The notes under the pieces: generated by a model
Database searches by the model: none
What the model was told of the DNA's origin: nothing
The model's input: only the letters and a program-made list of their open reading frames with translations
Part shown: positions 26,912 to 36,073 of the stretch, one piece after another
How the letters are laid out: every line of letters begins with the position of its first letter
Position numbering within the stretch: the stretch's first letter is position 1
NCBI RefSeq assembly: GCF_013409065.1
Contig: NZ_JACBZP010000001.1
Coordinates: 1,488,001 to 1,552,000 of the forward strand
Length of the DNA stretch: 64,000 bases
Reading direction: 5' to 3'
Source: Spelaeicoccus albus
Lineage (GTDB): Bacteria; Actinomycetota; Actinomycetes; Actinomycetales; Brevibacteriaceae
Translations under genes and position numbers: made by a program

Positions 26912-26921
26912 TTACATGTAA
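26912..26921. promoter_or_regulatory. TTACATGTAA palindrome before the GntR gene
   Basis: A perfect 10-bp palindrome lies 22 bases upstream of the GntR start codon, just before the AAGGAG ribosome-binding site. FCD-type GntR proteins usually bind short palindromes of this size close to their own promoters. Autoregulation is inferred. Confidence 0.4.
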
Positions 26922-26943
26922 CATGCAGCATGAAGGAGTTGAA

Positions 26944-27648
26944 ATGACAGAGTCGTTTACACCGGGAGCCGGACCTACCCGTGGAGATGCGCTGGTAGAT
27001 CAGGCGTTTCGCATTCTGCGCGACGAGATCCTGAGGCATGAGTTACTGCCGGGATCGAGGCTGTCGGTTCCTGAGGTCGCACGTCGGCTCAACATCAGTA
27101 GGAGTCCGGCACGTGAGGCGATTACGCGGATCGCGTTTGATGGACTCGCCGACTTTGTCCCGCACAAGGGGGCCATTGTCGCGTCGATCGGGGCCGAAGA
27201 TCTCGTTCATATTTACCAACTTCGTGAGGTCCTCGAGGGGCTGGCCGGCCGGATCGCGGCCGAGCAAATCGATGACGCCGGGCTGTCGGAACTCGAAAAC
27301 ATCCTCGAAGCCCACACCGTCGCAGTACGGACCGGCGACGTGGAAACGCATATGGAACTCGATGCGCGATTTCACCGAGTCATTCGTGAATCCTCCGATA
27401 ATTCACGCCTGATCGAATCTTTGAATCGACTCCAGGGGCAAGTCCGTCTGGCCATGGCGACCACTCATCTTCTCGGGGGTGGCATGGAAAAGGCTCTATC
27501 GGAACATCGCACCATCATCGATTCGCTGAAGTCGGGTGATCCCGGCGAAGCCGAGAAGGTGTCCAGAAACCATATTGAACGCTTGCGGCACAATCTTGAG
27601 ACCGCAGCGAGAAGTGAGACGAAAGAAACGGAGAAAATGAATGAGTAA
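26944..27648 (+). CDS. GntR family regulator, FadR/FCD type
   Basis: The 234-aa protein starts at ATG 26944 behind a strong AAGGAG; the open frame to 26908 lacks one. The winged HTH (about residues 12-75) includes LSVPEVARRLNISRSPAREAITRI, characteristic of GntR. The C-terminal FCD effector domain shows MELDARFHRVI and later His residues that in this family bind a metal and a carboxylic acid ligand. It overlaps the HIBADH-like gene by 8 bases. It therefore probably controls its own catabolic operon (to 31.1 kb, perhaps 32.5 kb) in response to a sugar acid or hydroxy acid. Confidence 0.9.
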   Translation: MTESFTPGAGPTRGDALVDQAFRILRDEILRHELLPGSRLSVPEVARRLNISRSPAREAITRIAFDGLADFVPHKGAIVASIGAEDLVHIYQLREVLEGLAGRIAAEQIDDAGLSELENILEAHTVAVRTGDVETHMELDARFHRVIRESSDNSRLIESLNRLQGQVRLAMATTHLLGGGMEKALSEHRTIIDSLKSGDPGEAEKVSRNHIERLRHNLETAARSETKETEKMNE

Positions 27649-28519
27649 AACCGCAATCATCGGCCTCGGGACGATGGGCGGCCGTGTCGCTGCCAAACTT
27701 GCCGCCGCCGGACGCGACGTCGCGGGCTTCGACCTCTCTGAGGAGGCGATGACCGCAGCCGCCGAAGCTGGCGTTAAAACATCAGCGGACAGGGACAGCA
27801 TCGTGGCCGACGCCGAGTTGATCGTCTTGTCGTTGCCGCGGCCGGCCCACGTCGTTCAGGCAGCAGAATCGGGATTGACTACAGCAAAGCCCGGCAGCTT
27901 GGTTGTTGACCTTTCGACAATCGACCCGGGATCCGCGAAGAAGGCCGCAGAGTTGTTGGCGAATCAGTCCGTGAAATATGTCGATGCTCCAGTCCTCGGT
28001 CGTCCGGAAGGTTGTGGGAACTGGACGCTTGCCGCTGGAGGAACAACTACCTCGGTCGATATCGCTGCCAAGGAATTGGAAGGCGTGGTTGCGCGGAAGA
28101 TGGCCCGCGTCGGAGACGTCGGCGCCGGATCGGTAGTCAAGATTCTCAATAACCTCATGTTCGGCGCCATTAATGCCGTGACGGCTGAGGCATTGAACAC
28201 TTGTCGTTTGGCCGGGGTGGATCCGGAAACATTTACAAATACCGTCGCGGAGTCCGGTGCCGCAACCGTCTCGAATCTATTTCGTGAACTCGGCCCGAAA
28301 CTCAACAACGACGACTATGAACCGGCGTTCTCTCTGGCGCTGCTGGCTAAAGACAATAAGCTGGCGGTCGACCTCGAACGCGAAGTCGGAGCCGCATCGT
28401 TCGTGGCAGCTTGTGTTGACCAAGTCAATGCGCTGACTATCGACCAGGGGCACGCGTCACGCGATACAGGTGTCGTCCAAGAGCTGTACCGCCACGTCTC
28501 GCGTGCGGCTACCGCATAA
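27641..28519 (+). CDS. NAD(P)-dependent beta-hydroxyacid dehydrogenase (HIBADH/GarR-like)
   Basis: The 292-aa protein has the Rossmann motif GLGTMGGRVAAKLAAAG (residues 7-23). The substrate-binding stretch VDAPVLGRPEGCGNWTLAAGG follows, and the catalytic Lys lies in GSVVKILNNLM with its partner Asn. The family includes 3-hydroxyisobutyrate dehydrogenase, tartronate semialdehyde reductase and glyoxylate/succinic semialdehyde reductases. It overlaps the GntR gene and the racemase-type enolase gene (TAATG), so it is translationally coupled to both. A role in reducing or oxidising an intermediate made by the dehydratase is likely. Confidence 0.88.
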   Translation: MSKTAIIGLGTMGGRVAAKLAAAGRDVAGFDLSEEAMTAAAEAGVKTSADRDSIVADAELIVLSLPRPAHVVQAAESGLTTAKPGSLVVDLSTIDPGSAKKAAELLANQSVKYVDAPVLGRPEGCGNWTLAAGGTTTSVDIAAKELEGVVARKMARVGDVGAGSVVKILNNLMFGAINAVTAEALNTCRLAGVDPETFTNTVAESGAATVSNLFRELGPKLNNDDYEPAFSLALLAKDNKLAVDLEREVGAASFVAACVDQVNALTIDQGHASRDTGVVQELYRHVSRAATA

Positions 28520-29676
28520 TGGCGAGCTCAGACCCGGCGATCGCCGACTGCGTGCGGGTTCGGATCCTTGAGGCACCCATCGACTCGGTAGTGCCAATGT
28601 CATTTTCCGCGCTGACGGCACGGCGTGTGTGCGTCGTTGAGGTTGAAGCCGACGGACTAACGGGGATCGGCGAAAGCTGGATCAATTACCCCAATTGGGC
28701 TGCCGAAGAACGCGTCGCAACAGTGTTGCAGGGGGCAGCGCCCATCGTCCTAGGGTCGGATGTCAGCGATCCGTCGGTTGTGCAAGAACGGCTCATCGCA
28801 CAGTTACGAGGACTCGGCCGACAGTGGGGAGCTCCCGGACCGATCTGGCAAGCAATCAGCGGTATCGATCTTGCGTTGTGGGACTTGGCTGCCAAGCGAG
28901 CCGGGCTACCTGCCCACGAGCTGCTCGATGGCGATACCAATCGCACGTCTCTCCCGGCCTACGCGTCGGGCGTCGGACCAACCGACGTTCAAGCCCTCTG
29001 TGAGCTCGCGATGGAACGAGGGTTGCGTGCGGTAAAAGCCAAGGTCGGCTTCGGCCGTGACGCCGACGAGAACACACTCAAAACCATTCGTAGCGTTTGT
29101 GGAATGACAACGCGCATATTCGCCGATGCCAACCAGGCGTGGACCCTTGACGAAGCCATTGAGCTGACACGGTTGATGAGCGACTACGGTGTCGAATGGC
29201 TTGAGGAGCCGATCGACGGCAACCGGCTTAACGAGTTGGAAGCCCTGTACGCCGCAACGGGCATGCCTCTCGCCGCGGGAGAGAACAACTACGGCGAGGA
29301 TCAGTTTGTCGGCCTCGTCAAGTCGCCAGCGATCCACCACATCCAGCCCGACCCGGCGAAAAGCGGCGGACTGACAATGGCGCAAACCGCGGCAACTGCC
29401 GCGAGGAATTCAACAAACGTCAGCCCGCATTGGTACGGCGCCGCTATTGGACTTGCAGCAGCGGTGCACCTGGGCGCAGCGAATACCTCGGTCGACTGGA
29501 TCGAACTCGACGTCAGGAACAACCCGCTGCGGAGTGACCTGCCTGCCCACGGATGGGTGCTGAACGACGGCGCCATCACCGTCCCACAAACTCCCGGCCT
29601 CCTCGGAGAACTCAATGCCGACGTGGTCGCGCAATATCAGACGAAAGAAGTAGAGCGGAGAAAAAATGCCGAATAA
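28519..29676 (+). CDS. Enolase superfamily enzyme, mandelate racemase/sugar-acid dehydratase subgroup
   Basis: The 385-aa protein shows the ordered active-site set of the mandelate racemase subgroup. It has KAK in RAVKAKVGFG (general base Lys), metal ligands Asp in IFADANQAW, Glu in EWLEEPID and Glu in LAAGENNYG. Asp in HIQPDPAKSGG and catalytic His in VSPHWYG form the dyad. That pattern points to an acid sugar dehydratase or racemase rather than a muconate cycloisomerase or dipeptide epimerase, which have Lys in place of the His. It overlaps the genes on both sides. Confidence 0.88.
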   Translation: MASSDPAIADCVRVRILEAPIDSVVPMSFSALTARRVCVVEVEADGLTGIGESWINYPNWAAEERVATVLQGAAPIVLGSDVSDPSVVQERLIAQLRGLGRQWGAPGPIWQAISGIDLALWDLAAKRAGLPAHELLDGDTNRTSLPAYASGVGPTDVQALCELAMERGLRAVKAKVGFGRDADENTLKTIRSVCGMTTRIFADANQAWTLDEAIELTRLMSDYGVEWLEEPIDGNRLNELEALYAATGMPLAAGENNYGEDQFVGLVKSPAIHHIQPDPAKSGGLTMAQTAATAARNSTNVSPHWYGAAIGLAAAVHLGAANTSVDWIELDVRNNPLRSDLPAHGWVLNDGAITVPQTPGLLGELNADVVAQYQTKEVERRKNAE

Positions 29677-31090
29677 GCACATGGAATACCCTGCCGCCCG
29701 CATCGCTCGCAACGACGTACGTCCCGGCAACGAGCACGCCGTCCTCAACCCCGCAGATGAACACGAACTCGCGCGGACGGCCTGGGCAACGCCGGGCGAC
29801 GTGGACGCCGCAGTTCGTGTCGCAACCGGAGCGCTCAAAGAATGGTCGGGCACACCCGCTCGCCAACGAGCGGGCGCGTTGCGGAAGATAGCCGCTGAGC
29901 TTCGCGCCGACAGTCAACCACTCGGCTCGATGATCGCCGGTGAAAGCGGCAAGAGACTCGCCGAAGGTGTCGGCGAGGTTGAGTTCTCCGCGAGATACTT
30001 TGATTGGTTCGCCGAAGCTGCAATCGCGATGGCGGACGGCGAGCAGCGCGTAACTTCGGAACGACGGTTCTTGGTCAATCGTCGTCCGGTGGGCGTAACC
30101 GCTGCCCTCTCCACATGGAACTTTCCGCTCTCGATTCCTGCTCGGAAGGTTGCTGCAGCACTTGCGGCCGGCTGCCCGGTAGTCCTGAAAACGTCCGAGG
30201 TGACACCGCTTACGAGCTACGAGTTCATCAAGCTGATCGATGGCATACTCCCGGCAGGGGTAGTTGGGTATGTCGTCGGTGACAGCAAGGAACTGAGCAA
30301 TGCGCTCATCGACAATCCGGACGTGGCGGCGGTGTCTTTCACAGGATCGACAACTGTCGGCAGGCAAGTAGGCATGCGTGCAGCGCAAAGCTTCACCCGA
30401 GCCACGCTCGAACTTGGCGGGCGTGCACCGTTCATCGTTCGCGCGGATGCCGACGTCGATGCCGCGGTGTCGACGCTCATGATCGCTAAATTCCGCAACA
30501 ATGGTGAATCGTGCATCGCTGCCAACAACGTGTTTGTGCATGAAGCGAAGTACCGGCAGGTTGTGGATGAATTCGTTCGACGTGTTCAGTCCATGAAGAC
30601 CGGTGACCAGTTCGACGAAGGCAGCGACCTTGGGCCAATGATCTCGGCGGAAGCGACAACGCGTCTGCGTAGACTCGTCTCCGCGGCGGAGCAGGAGGGC
30701 GAGAAAGTCTGGCGTGGAGCCGACGGCCCGAACCAGACCACCTTCCTGGAGCCGACAGTGGTGGAGGTTCGCTCGGACAACGAGGCGTGGCACCAAGAGA
30801 TTTTTGGGCCGGTTTGCGCAATCCAACCATACTCCGACGAAGCTTCCCTGATCGACGACATCAACTCGTGGGGCGTCGGTCTTGCCGGATACGTGTGCGG
30901 CTCGGATACAACGGGCGCAGCCAAATTGGCGGAGAACCTCAACATCGGAATCGTCGGCATCAACAATGGTGCGCCGAACACTCCCGAAGTGCCGTTCGGC
31001 GGCTTCGGGGACAGTGGCGTAGGCCGGGAAGGCGGACTGACCGGCATGTTCGAGTTCACTGAAGAACAGACAGTTTCAGTGGCTCATTAA
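29666..31090 (+). CDS. NAD(P)-dependent aldehyde dehydrogenase (semialdehyde type)
   Basis: The 474-aa protein shows aldehyde dehydrogenase landmarks: ALSTWNFPLSIPARKVAAAL, KTSEVTPLTS, FTGSTTVGR, the general base Glu in TLELGGRAPFIV and the nucleophile Cys in FRNNGESCIAANNVFVHE. The last block matches succinate or 2-ketoglutarate semialdehyde dehydrogenases best. The Lys of the usual LELGGK is Arg. It overlaps the enolase gene by 11 bases. In sugar-acid pathways a dehydratase product is oxidised by such an enzyme, which fits this operon. Confidence 0.92.
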   Translation: MPNKHMEYPAARIARNDVRPGNEHAVLNPADEHELARTAWATPGDVDAAVRVATGALKEWSGTPARQRAGALRKIAAELRADSQPLGSMIAGESGKRLAEGVGEVEFSARYFDWFAEAAIAMADGEQRVTSERRFLVNRRPVGVTAALSTWNFPLSIPARKVAAALAAGCPVVLKTSEVTPLTSYEFIKLIDGILPAGVVGYVVGDSKELSNALIDNPDVAAVSFTGSTTVGRQVGMRAAQSFTRATLELGGRAPFIVRADADVDAAVSTLMIAKFRNNGESCIAANNVFVHEAKYRQVVDEFVRRVQSMKTGDQFDEGSDLGPMISAEATTRLRRLVSAAEQEGEKVWRGADGPNQTTFLEPTVVEVRSDNEAWHQEIFGPVCAIQPYSDEASLIDDINSWGVGLAGYVCGSDTTGAAKLAENLNIGIVGINNGAPNTPEVPFGGFGDSGVGREGGLTGMFEFTEEQTVSVAH

Positions 31091-31143
31091 TTCGCGATAT
31101 CCAAAAGGCTGGGGTCAAAGATGCCCCGAGAGGAATTATTGAC

Positions 31144-32529
31144 ATGAGCCAAGTGGTAATTCGTTCGAAGAACGACGTAGTCAATTTCATCAACAATCAC
31201 CCGCAAGGCAGTGGCCGCGGCAAAATAATCGCCTGGATCGCTCTGGGATCTATATTTATCGACGCTTACGATTTCACAAGTCTGTCAATTGGTCTGGGCT
31301 CACTGAAAGCAGAATTCAATCCGAGCTCATTTCAGCTCGGGGCGCTGACCGCATCAATAGCCGTCGGCGCATTAGTTGGAGCGTTGGTGGGCGGTCGGCT
31401 CGTCGACCGCCTTGGGCGGTATAAGCTCTTGATCCTTGACCTCATCTTGTTCGTTGCGGCGGCAGTCGCAGCGGGGCTCGCGCCAAATATCGAGCTCTTG
31501 CTCGTGTTCCGGTTCCTGTTGGGAATTGGCGTCGGCATCGATATGCCGGCGGCCCTGAGTCTCATCAGCGAATTCAGCCGGACGCGAGATAAAGGAAAAT
31601 ACGTCAATTTTTGGCAACTCATTTGGTACTGTGCGACAGTCATCAGCGCGCTGTTGACATTGCCGATTATTTCCTTGGCCGGTGAAGAACACTTGTGGCG
31701 CTGGGCAGTTGGTTTCGGGGCAGTGCCCGCCGCGGTGATTCTCGTTCTCAGGCTGATATACGCGGACGAAAGCCCGACGTGGGCAGCTGCGAGTTTGAGT
31801 TTACGAAAATCCGTCGACATTCTTCGCAAGAACTACGACGACGAATTTGTGGTCGAAGATGCGCACTCGGATGGACCGACAAAGCAGGTAAAGGTCACAG
31901 CGATCTTCTCCAAGACGTATCGATTGCGAACTCTTGTAGCATCCGTGGTTTCGGGGTTCCAGGCTGTTCAGTATTTCGCGGTCGGATTCTATCTTCCGGT
32001 TATTATCGGCATGATTCTCGGGCAGCATATTGTGCAAATCGTGATTGGCACTGCGATCATCAACGTTTTCGGGCTCCTGGGCGGCGGTATCCAGCCCTTC
32101 GTCACGTGGCGGTTGGGCCTACGCCGATTGGCGATCATTGGCTGTGCGATCTGTATAGCAGTGCTACTCGCCATCGGTCTTTTGCCGCGCGACGCGTCGC
32201 CTTACTTCATCGGTCTTCTACTCGGAATCTTCATCTTTGCGCACTCGTTTGGCCCCGGCGCTCAGGGAAAGTCGATCGCCGCCCTTTCATACCCAACGGA
32301 ACTGCGCGGGCTCGGCACCGGCTTTGCCGAGGCCATGTCGCGCGTGGGATCGATCATCGGCTTCTTCGTTTTTCCGCTCGTACTGGCTGCGGCAGGCGTG
32401 TCCGGCACCATGCTGTGGTTCTGCCTAGTCCCGCTGATCATGCTCGTGACGCTCCTGTTCGTACGGTGGGAGCCCTCGGGTAAGAACGTGGAAGATTATG
32501 AGGATACGGCCGTGCGTTCGAACGCTTGA
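31144..32529 (+). CDS. MFS transporter, sugar porter type
   Basis: The 461-aa protein has twelve predicted membrane spans. It carries family motifs GGRLVDRLGRYKLLILD (loop 2-3) and a loop 4-5 region with FRFLLGIGVGIDMPAALSLISEFSRTRDKGK, typical of the sugar/metabolite:H+ symporter group. The central loop is acidic and Lys-rich. It begins 53 bases after the aldehyde dehydrogenase, so it is likely the uptake step of this cassette. The direction and the substrate are inferred. Confidence 0.9.
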   Translation: MSQVVIRSKNDVVNFINNHPQGSGRGKIIAWIALGSIFIDAYDFTSLSIGLGSLKAEFNPSSFQLGALTASIAVGALVGALVGGRLVDRLGRYKLLILDLILFVAAAVAAGLAPNIELLLVFRFLLGIGVGIDMPAALSLISEFSRTRDKGKYVNFWQLIWYCATVISALLTLPIISLAGEEHLWRWAVGFGAVPAAVILVLRLIYADESPTWAAASLSLRKSVDILRKNYDDEFVVEDAHSDGPTKQVKVTAIFSKTYRLRTLVASVVSGFQAVQYFAVGFYLPVIIGMILGQHIVQIVIGTAIINVFGLLGGGIQPFVTWRLGLRRLAIIGCAICIAVLLAIGLLPRDASPYFIGLLLGIFIFAHSFGPGAQGKSIAALSYPTELRGLGTGFAEAMSRVGSIIGFFVFPLVLAAAGVSGTMLWFCLVPLIMLVTLLFVRWEPSGKNVEDYEDTAVRSNA

Positions 32530-33001
32530 CTGCCGGTCTTGGCCCCACTGCGCTCTAGTCGATCGAGAAACCGTGCAATGTGTTGTCGAACGTGTAGTGG
32601 CGACTAGCGCGATCTTCGTCACCGCAATGCCGAGGAATACATTGAACATGCTCAATTCCGTAGACGTGTCGATCAACCTCATCTTTGCGCAGGTACAGTT
32701 GTGCAAATACAACGACCGTAACTGTCTGTTCGCCTGCTATATCCGTGTATATTCGTGACAGCATCGTCAGTATGTCGTTGCGCTTGGGTACCGTCCGTGT
32801 GTACGCAACACTGTTGCGTGAATCATGAAGTAGGCAGTCGTGGTAACACGTGGATCATGGGAGCTATTCGGGAACTCCGAGCCGTCAGTGAGGTTTTCCC
32901 GAAGACGCGGGCGGCACGGGGTGGGCGGTGATGGATCACACCTCCCGGTGCGGCGAGCCGTGCTTGAGTAGTCCGATTGAAACCATATTGGTGTGATTTG
33001 T
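32530..33001. other. Long intergenic region before the SDR gene
   Basis: About 470 bases with no convincing gene on either strand. The notable element is a 17-base palindrome at 32803-32819. An AT-richer patch near 32740-32760 could hold promoter sequence. Frames here are short and have no ribosome-binding sites. Confidence 0.5.
32803..32819. promoter_or_regulatory. 17-base palindrome ACGCAACA-C-TGTTGCGT
   Basis: The two 8-base arms are perfect reverse complements around one base. It lies about 180 bases before the SDR gene. The size and odd-base centre suit a dimeric regulator such as LacI, GntR or TetR. No regulator gene reads from this gap. Its target could be the SDR or an unseen small transcript. 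Confidence 0.4.
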
Positions 33002-33739
33002 ATGTCGATAGGTCTTAGCGCTGATCTCGAAGGACAGTACGCCGTCGTGACGGGGGCAACGCGCGGCATCGGTCAGGCGATCACCGAAGTGTTGATCGAC
33101 AACGGAGCGCATGTGTTGGGGCTTCAGCGCTCGGCGGCCGACTCGACGGACAACTTCACCGCTATTCAGGTCGATATGGGCGACAAAGCGGCAGTCGAAC
33201 GGACAGCCACGAAGCTCGCCGAGCAATACGAAGTGGAAATCCTCGTCAACAATGCCGGCACCACCCTCCGGTATGGCTTTGAGGAGTTCCCGCTCGACGA
33301 ATTCGACCAGGTCATGCAGGTCAACTTGTCCAGTGTCGCCGTAATGATGCAAGTACTCGGTCGGCCGATGCTCGAACGCGGACATGGCAAAATCATCAAT
33401 ATTGCCTCAATGCTGTCGTTCTTCGGCGGGTTCAATGCATCCGCATACGCTGCTTCTAAAGGTGCCGTCGCACAGTTGACCAAATCGGTGGCGAACGAAT
33501 GGGCGGAGCGCGGCGTCAACGTCAACGCGATTGCACCGGGATTCATCGCTACCGAATTGAACACGTCGCTGCGCGAGGACGAGGTTCGCAGCCGACAAAT
33601 CGTTGAACGCATACCGGCCGGACGGTGGGGACGCCCCGACGACATCGCTTCGACTGCGCTTTTCTTGGCGTCGCGGGCCGCACACTATCTTTCCGGCGCC
33701 ATTATTCCGGTGGACGGCGGCTATCTCGGCCGGTCGTAG
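33002..33739 (+). CDS. SDR family oxidoreductase (KduD/FabG-like)
   Basis: The 245-aa protein is a classical short-chain dehydrogenase. It has NAD(P)-binding TGATRGIGQAI near residue 17, the NNAG motif, catalytic Ser before YAASKG with catalytic Tyr and Lys, and the family PG motif APGFIATELN. The closest functional group by motif is 2-dehydro-3-deoxy-D-gluconate or gluconate 5-dehydrogenase. ATG 33002 was chosen over the GTG at 32993, but neither has a good Shine-Dalgarno. It is a lone gene, convergent with the MFS gene at 33783. Confidence 0.88.
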   Translation: MSIGLSADLEGQYAVVTGATRGIGQAITEVLIDNGAHVLGLQRSAADSTDNFTAIQVDMGDKAAVERTATKLAEQYEVEILVNNAGTTLRYGFEEFPLDEFDQVMQVNLSSVAVMMQVLGRPMLERGHGKIINIASMLSFFGGFNASAYAASKGAVAQLTKSVANEWAERGVNVNAIAPGFIATELNTSLREDEVRSRQIVERIPAGRWGRPDDIASTALFLASRAAHYLSGAIIPVDGGYLGRS

Positions 33740-33782
33740 CGGCGGCGTCGTTTGCCATCTGCCTGATTGCCGTTCGGTGCAG

Positions 33783-35108
33783 TCACGCCAGGTGGTGATC
33801 AACGTCGGTGGGTTGTGAGTTCAGCCGGAGGGAGCCCGGTTCGATCCGGCCGACCATGAAGATGTAAACGGCACAGCCGCCGAGCGCAACGGCCGCTGCT
33901 GACAGCAGCCCGGGCGTAAATGATCCGGTGGCATCTTTTAAGAACCCGATAGCGGCAGGGCTCACAATGCCTGCCAAGTTCGACACGGCGTTTTGGAATC
34001 CCGCAACGGACCCCGTCACTGAGCCTTCACCCTTTGGTGAAATGTCCGCCGGGACGGCAAGAATGCTCGCCGTAGCGAATGACACGCCGAAAAACGAGAT
34101 CGACAGCAAAGTCAATGCCATCCACGCGTGCGGCGCGACCCCTGCGAGTCCAACGAGTGAACTCAACGCCATTCCGATGACGATGCTGGATTTGCGCGCC
34201 GTATTCAACGTGTAGCGTGACGCTGCGAGTTTGTCGGAGAACCATCCTCCGAACCACGAACCGACGAATCCAGCTAGGCCGGGGATAGCCCCGAAAATGC
34301 CGAGCTCGAGCAGATCGAACCCGCGTGCATCGACGAGATACGACGGGAACCACGTGATGAAGAAATAGATGACGTAGGCCTGGCAGGCAAATCCCAGTCC
34401 GAGTCCCCACACGGTTCGCGATCGAAGCAAGCTCTTCCATGGAATCCGGTTCGCGTCGCCGGGATCGCCCTGATCGTCGTCCTCGCGGATGTGCGCCACT
34501 TCCTGCGCATTCACGAGCTTGTGCTGTTCGGGGAACTCTTTGGCAAAGATCATCCAGGCAACTACCCAGAGCATGCCGATCGCTGCCGTGATGAGAAACG
34601 ATGCACGCCATCCGAGCGCCGCGATGATTGCGGTGACCAATGGAATCGCGACGATTGTGCCGCCGCGGGCTCCCGAGTCGTAGATGCCGCTGGCCAGGCC
34701 GCGTTCGCGCGCAGGAAACCAACGCTCGACCATTTTGGTGGCAGCCGGGAACGCGGCGGCCTCACCCACGCCGAGCAAGAGACGGAAGCCGAACAAGGAC
34801 GCCGTCCCGCGCGCCAGAACTGTCGCCGCCGTGAAGATCGACCACCACATGACGGCGCCGGCGAATGTCACTCGGGCGCCGAGCTTATCGACGAAATGGC
34901 CCGCAGGTACCTGGAAAGCGGTGTAGGTCCAAAAGAACGCGCCAAGGATAAGGCCGGTGATTCCGGCGGAGATGTGCAGTTCCTTGTCCATGTACGGAAG
35001 CGCGACCGAGAGATTGGCACGATCGATGTAGTTGGTCGCAATCGCGATAAAGGCGAGCGAGACCATCACCCATCGAATTTTGGACGGTCGGGTCTTCTTC
35101 GAAGTCAC
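33783..35108 (-). CDS. MFS transporter, anion:cation symporter family
   Basis: The 441-aa protein has twelve spans and ACS-family motifs: NYIDRANLSVALPYM in helix 1, GHFVDKLGARV in loop 2-3, and GVGEAAAFPAATKMVERWFPARERG. The ACS family transports organic anions such as glucarate, galactonate, hydroxyphenylacetate and allantoate. It overlaps the ureohydrolase gene by 4 bases. It is the last gene of the IclR-ureohydrolase-MFS operon and probably brings in the ureohydrolase substrate. Confidence 0.9.
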   Translation of the reverse strand: MTSKKTRPSKIRWVMVSLAFIAIATNYIDRANLSVALPYMDKELHISAGITGLILGAFFWTYTAFQVPAGHFVDKLGARVTFAGAVMWWSIFTAATVLARGTASLFGFRLLLGVGEAAAFPAATKMVERWFPARERGLASGIYDSGARGGTIVAIPLVTAIIAALGWRASFLITAAIGMLWVVAWMIFAKEFPEQHKLVNAQEVAHIREDDDQGDPGDANRIPWKSLLRSRTVWGLGLGFACQAYVIYFFITWFPSYLVDARGFDLLELGIFGAIPGLAGFVGSWFGGWFSDKLAASRYTLNTARKSSIVIGMALSSLVGLAGVAPHAWMALTLLSISFFGVSFATASILAVPADISPKGEGSVTGSVAGFQNAVSNLAGIVSPAAIGFLKDATGSFTPGLLSAAAVALGGCAVYIFMVGRIEPGSLRLNSQPTDVDHHLA

Positions 35109-36073
35109 GATGGCTCCTCAATGCGTCGCGTGGCGGTGGTGCCGATTTGGTAGAGCAGTCGCGCAGCGGTTCGCGCTGTGCGAGCGTCGACGTCAAAGCG
35201 TGGATTAAGCTCGACGACGTCGGCCAGAGCAAGTTTGGGCGACCGGGCAACGTGTGTGCAGATAGCCTGCACCACGGGCAGAGGTACGCCGAGAGTCGCC
35301 GGTGCGCTGACTCCCGGAGCTGCATAGGACGGCAAGACATCTAGGTCGATAGTCAGGTAGAGGTCGTCGACCGAGTCGAGGAATTCATCGACAAAACGGA
35401 GGACGGCCGGCAGGTCGCCCAATTGACAGTCTTCGTCGACGAGATGGGGTACGCCAAGCGAGTCTGCTGTGGAAAACAATGCCGACGTGTTGTTGGGCCG
35501 ACTTATGCCCACAACTGCGTAGCGGAATATGCGCCCGGCCTGATGTTCGGCGTCCGCGATTTGGCGAAATGGCGTCCCTGATGACGCGACTGCTTGCTCG
35601 CGAAGATCGAAGTGGGCATCCAAATTCAGGATGCCGAGCCGGCGGTCGTGGCGTCGGGGCCTGGACGTCAGGCCGAGATAGTCGCCGAATGCAGTCTCAT
35701 GCCCACCGCCCATGACGAGGGGGAGCGAACCGGTCGTGAGGATGTCGCCGACCTCGACGCCAAGTCGCTCTTGCGCCGCTTCCAAATCACTGCCGTCGAC
35801 TGTGACATCGCCGCGGTCGGCCACGGTGACGTCGTGGTGCAACGCCAATGAGGCCAGGGCCGTGCGTATCGCGGACGGGCCAGCTTCGGCTCCCGGGCGG
35901 CCGCCATTGCGTTTGACACCCTCATCGCTGCAAAAGCCGAGAAGCTGGATATCTGCTGTTCGAGCCGTCCCAGGCTGGACAGCGGCGTGCCAACGTTTGT
36001 GCTCGGCCGCGGGGCCGTCAATGCGACCGGTCCACTCGAAATCACGGACGAGGGCTCCTTTTGAAAACGTCAT
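35105..36073 (-). CDS. Ureohydrolase, formimidoylglutamase-like
   Basis: The 322-aa protein starts at ATG 36073 behind GGAG; 52 more residues are open upstream but have no family support. The two-manganese site is visible: GGGHE (residues 122-126), DAHFD (152-156) and DLDVLP (from 243). The SSGTPFRQI stretch (164-172) after the DxHxD motif is characteristic of formimidoylglutamase (HutG) rather than arginase or agmatinase. No other histidine-utilisation gene is in the window. It is coupled by 4-base overlaps to the IclR gene and the ACS transporter. Confidence 0.85.
   Translation of the reverse strand: MTFSKGALVRDFEWTGRIDGPAAEHKRWHAAVQPGTARTADIQLLGFCSDEGVKRNGGRPGAEAGPSAIRTALASLALHHDVTVADRGDVTVDGSDLEAAQERLGVEVGDILTTGSLPLVMGGGHETAFGDYLGLTSRPRRHDRRLGILNLDAHFDLREQAVASSGTPFRQIADAEHQAGRIFRYAVVGISRPNNTSALFSTADSLGVPHLVDEDCQLGDLPAVLRFVDEFLDSVDDLYLTIDLDVLPSYAAPGVSAPATLGVPLPVVQAICTHVARSPKLALADVVELNPRFDVDARTARTAARLLYQIGTTATRRIEEPS

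Noticed and set aside
26650-27039. Minus-strand frame of 129 codons before the GntR gene
   Set aside because: It partly mirrors the GntR gene, lacks a ribosome-binding site and shows no domain.
31091-31143. Terminator hairpin after the aldehyde dehydrogenase gene
   Set aside because: Only a weak 4-bp GGGG/CCCC stem is visible and no T-tract follows, so read-through into the MFS gene is more likely.
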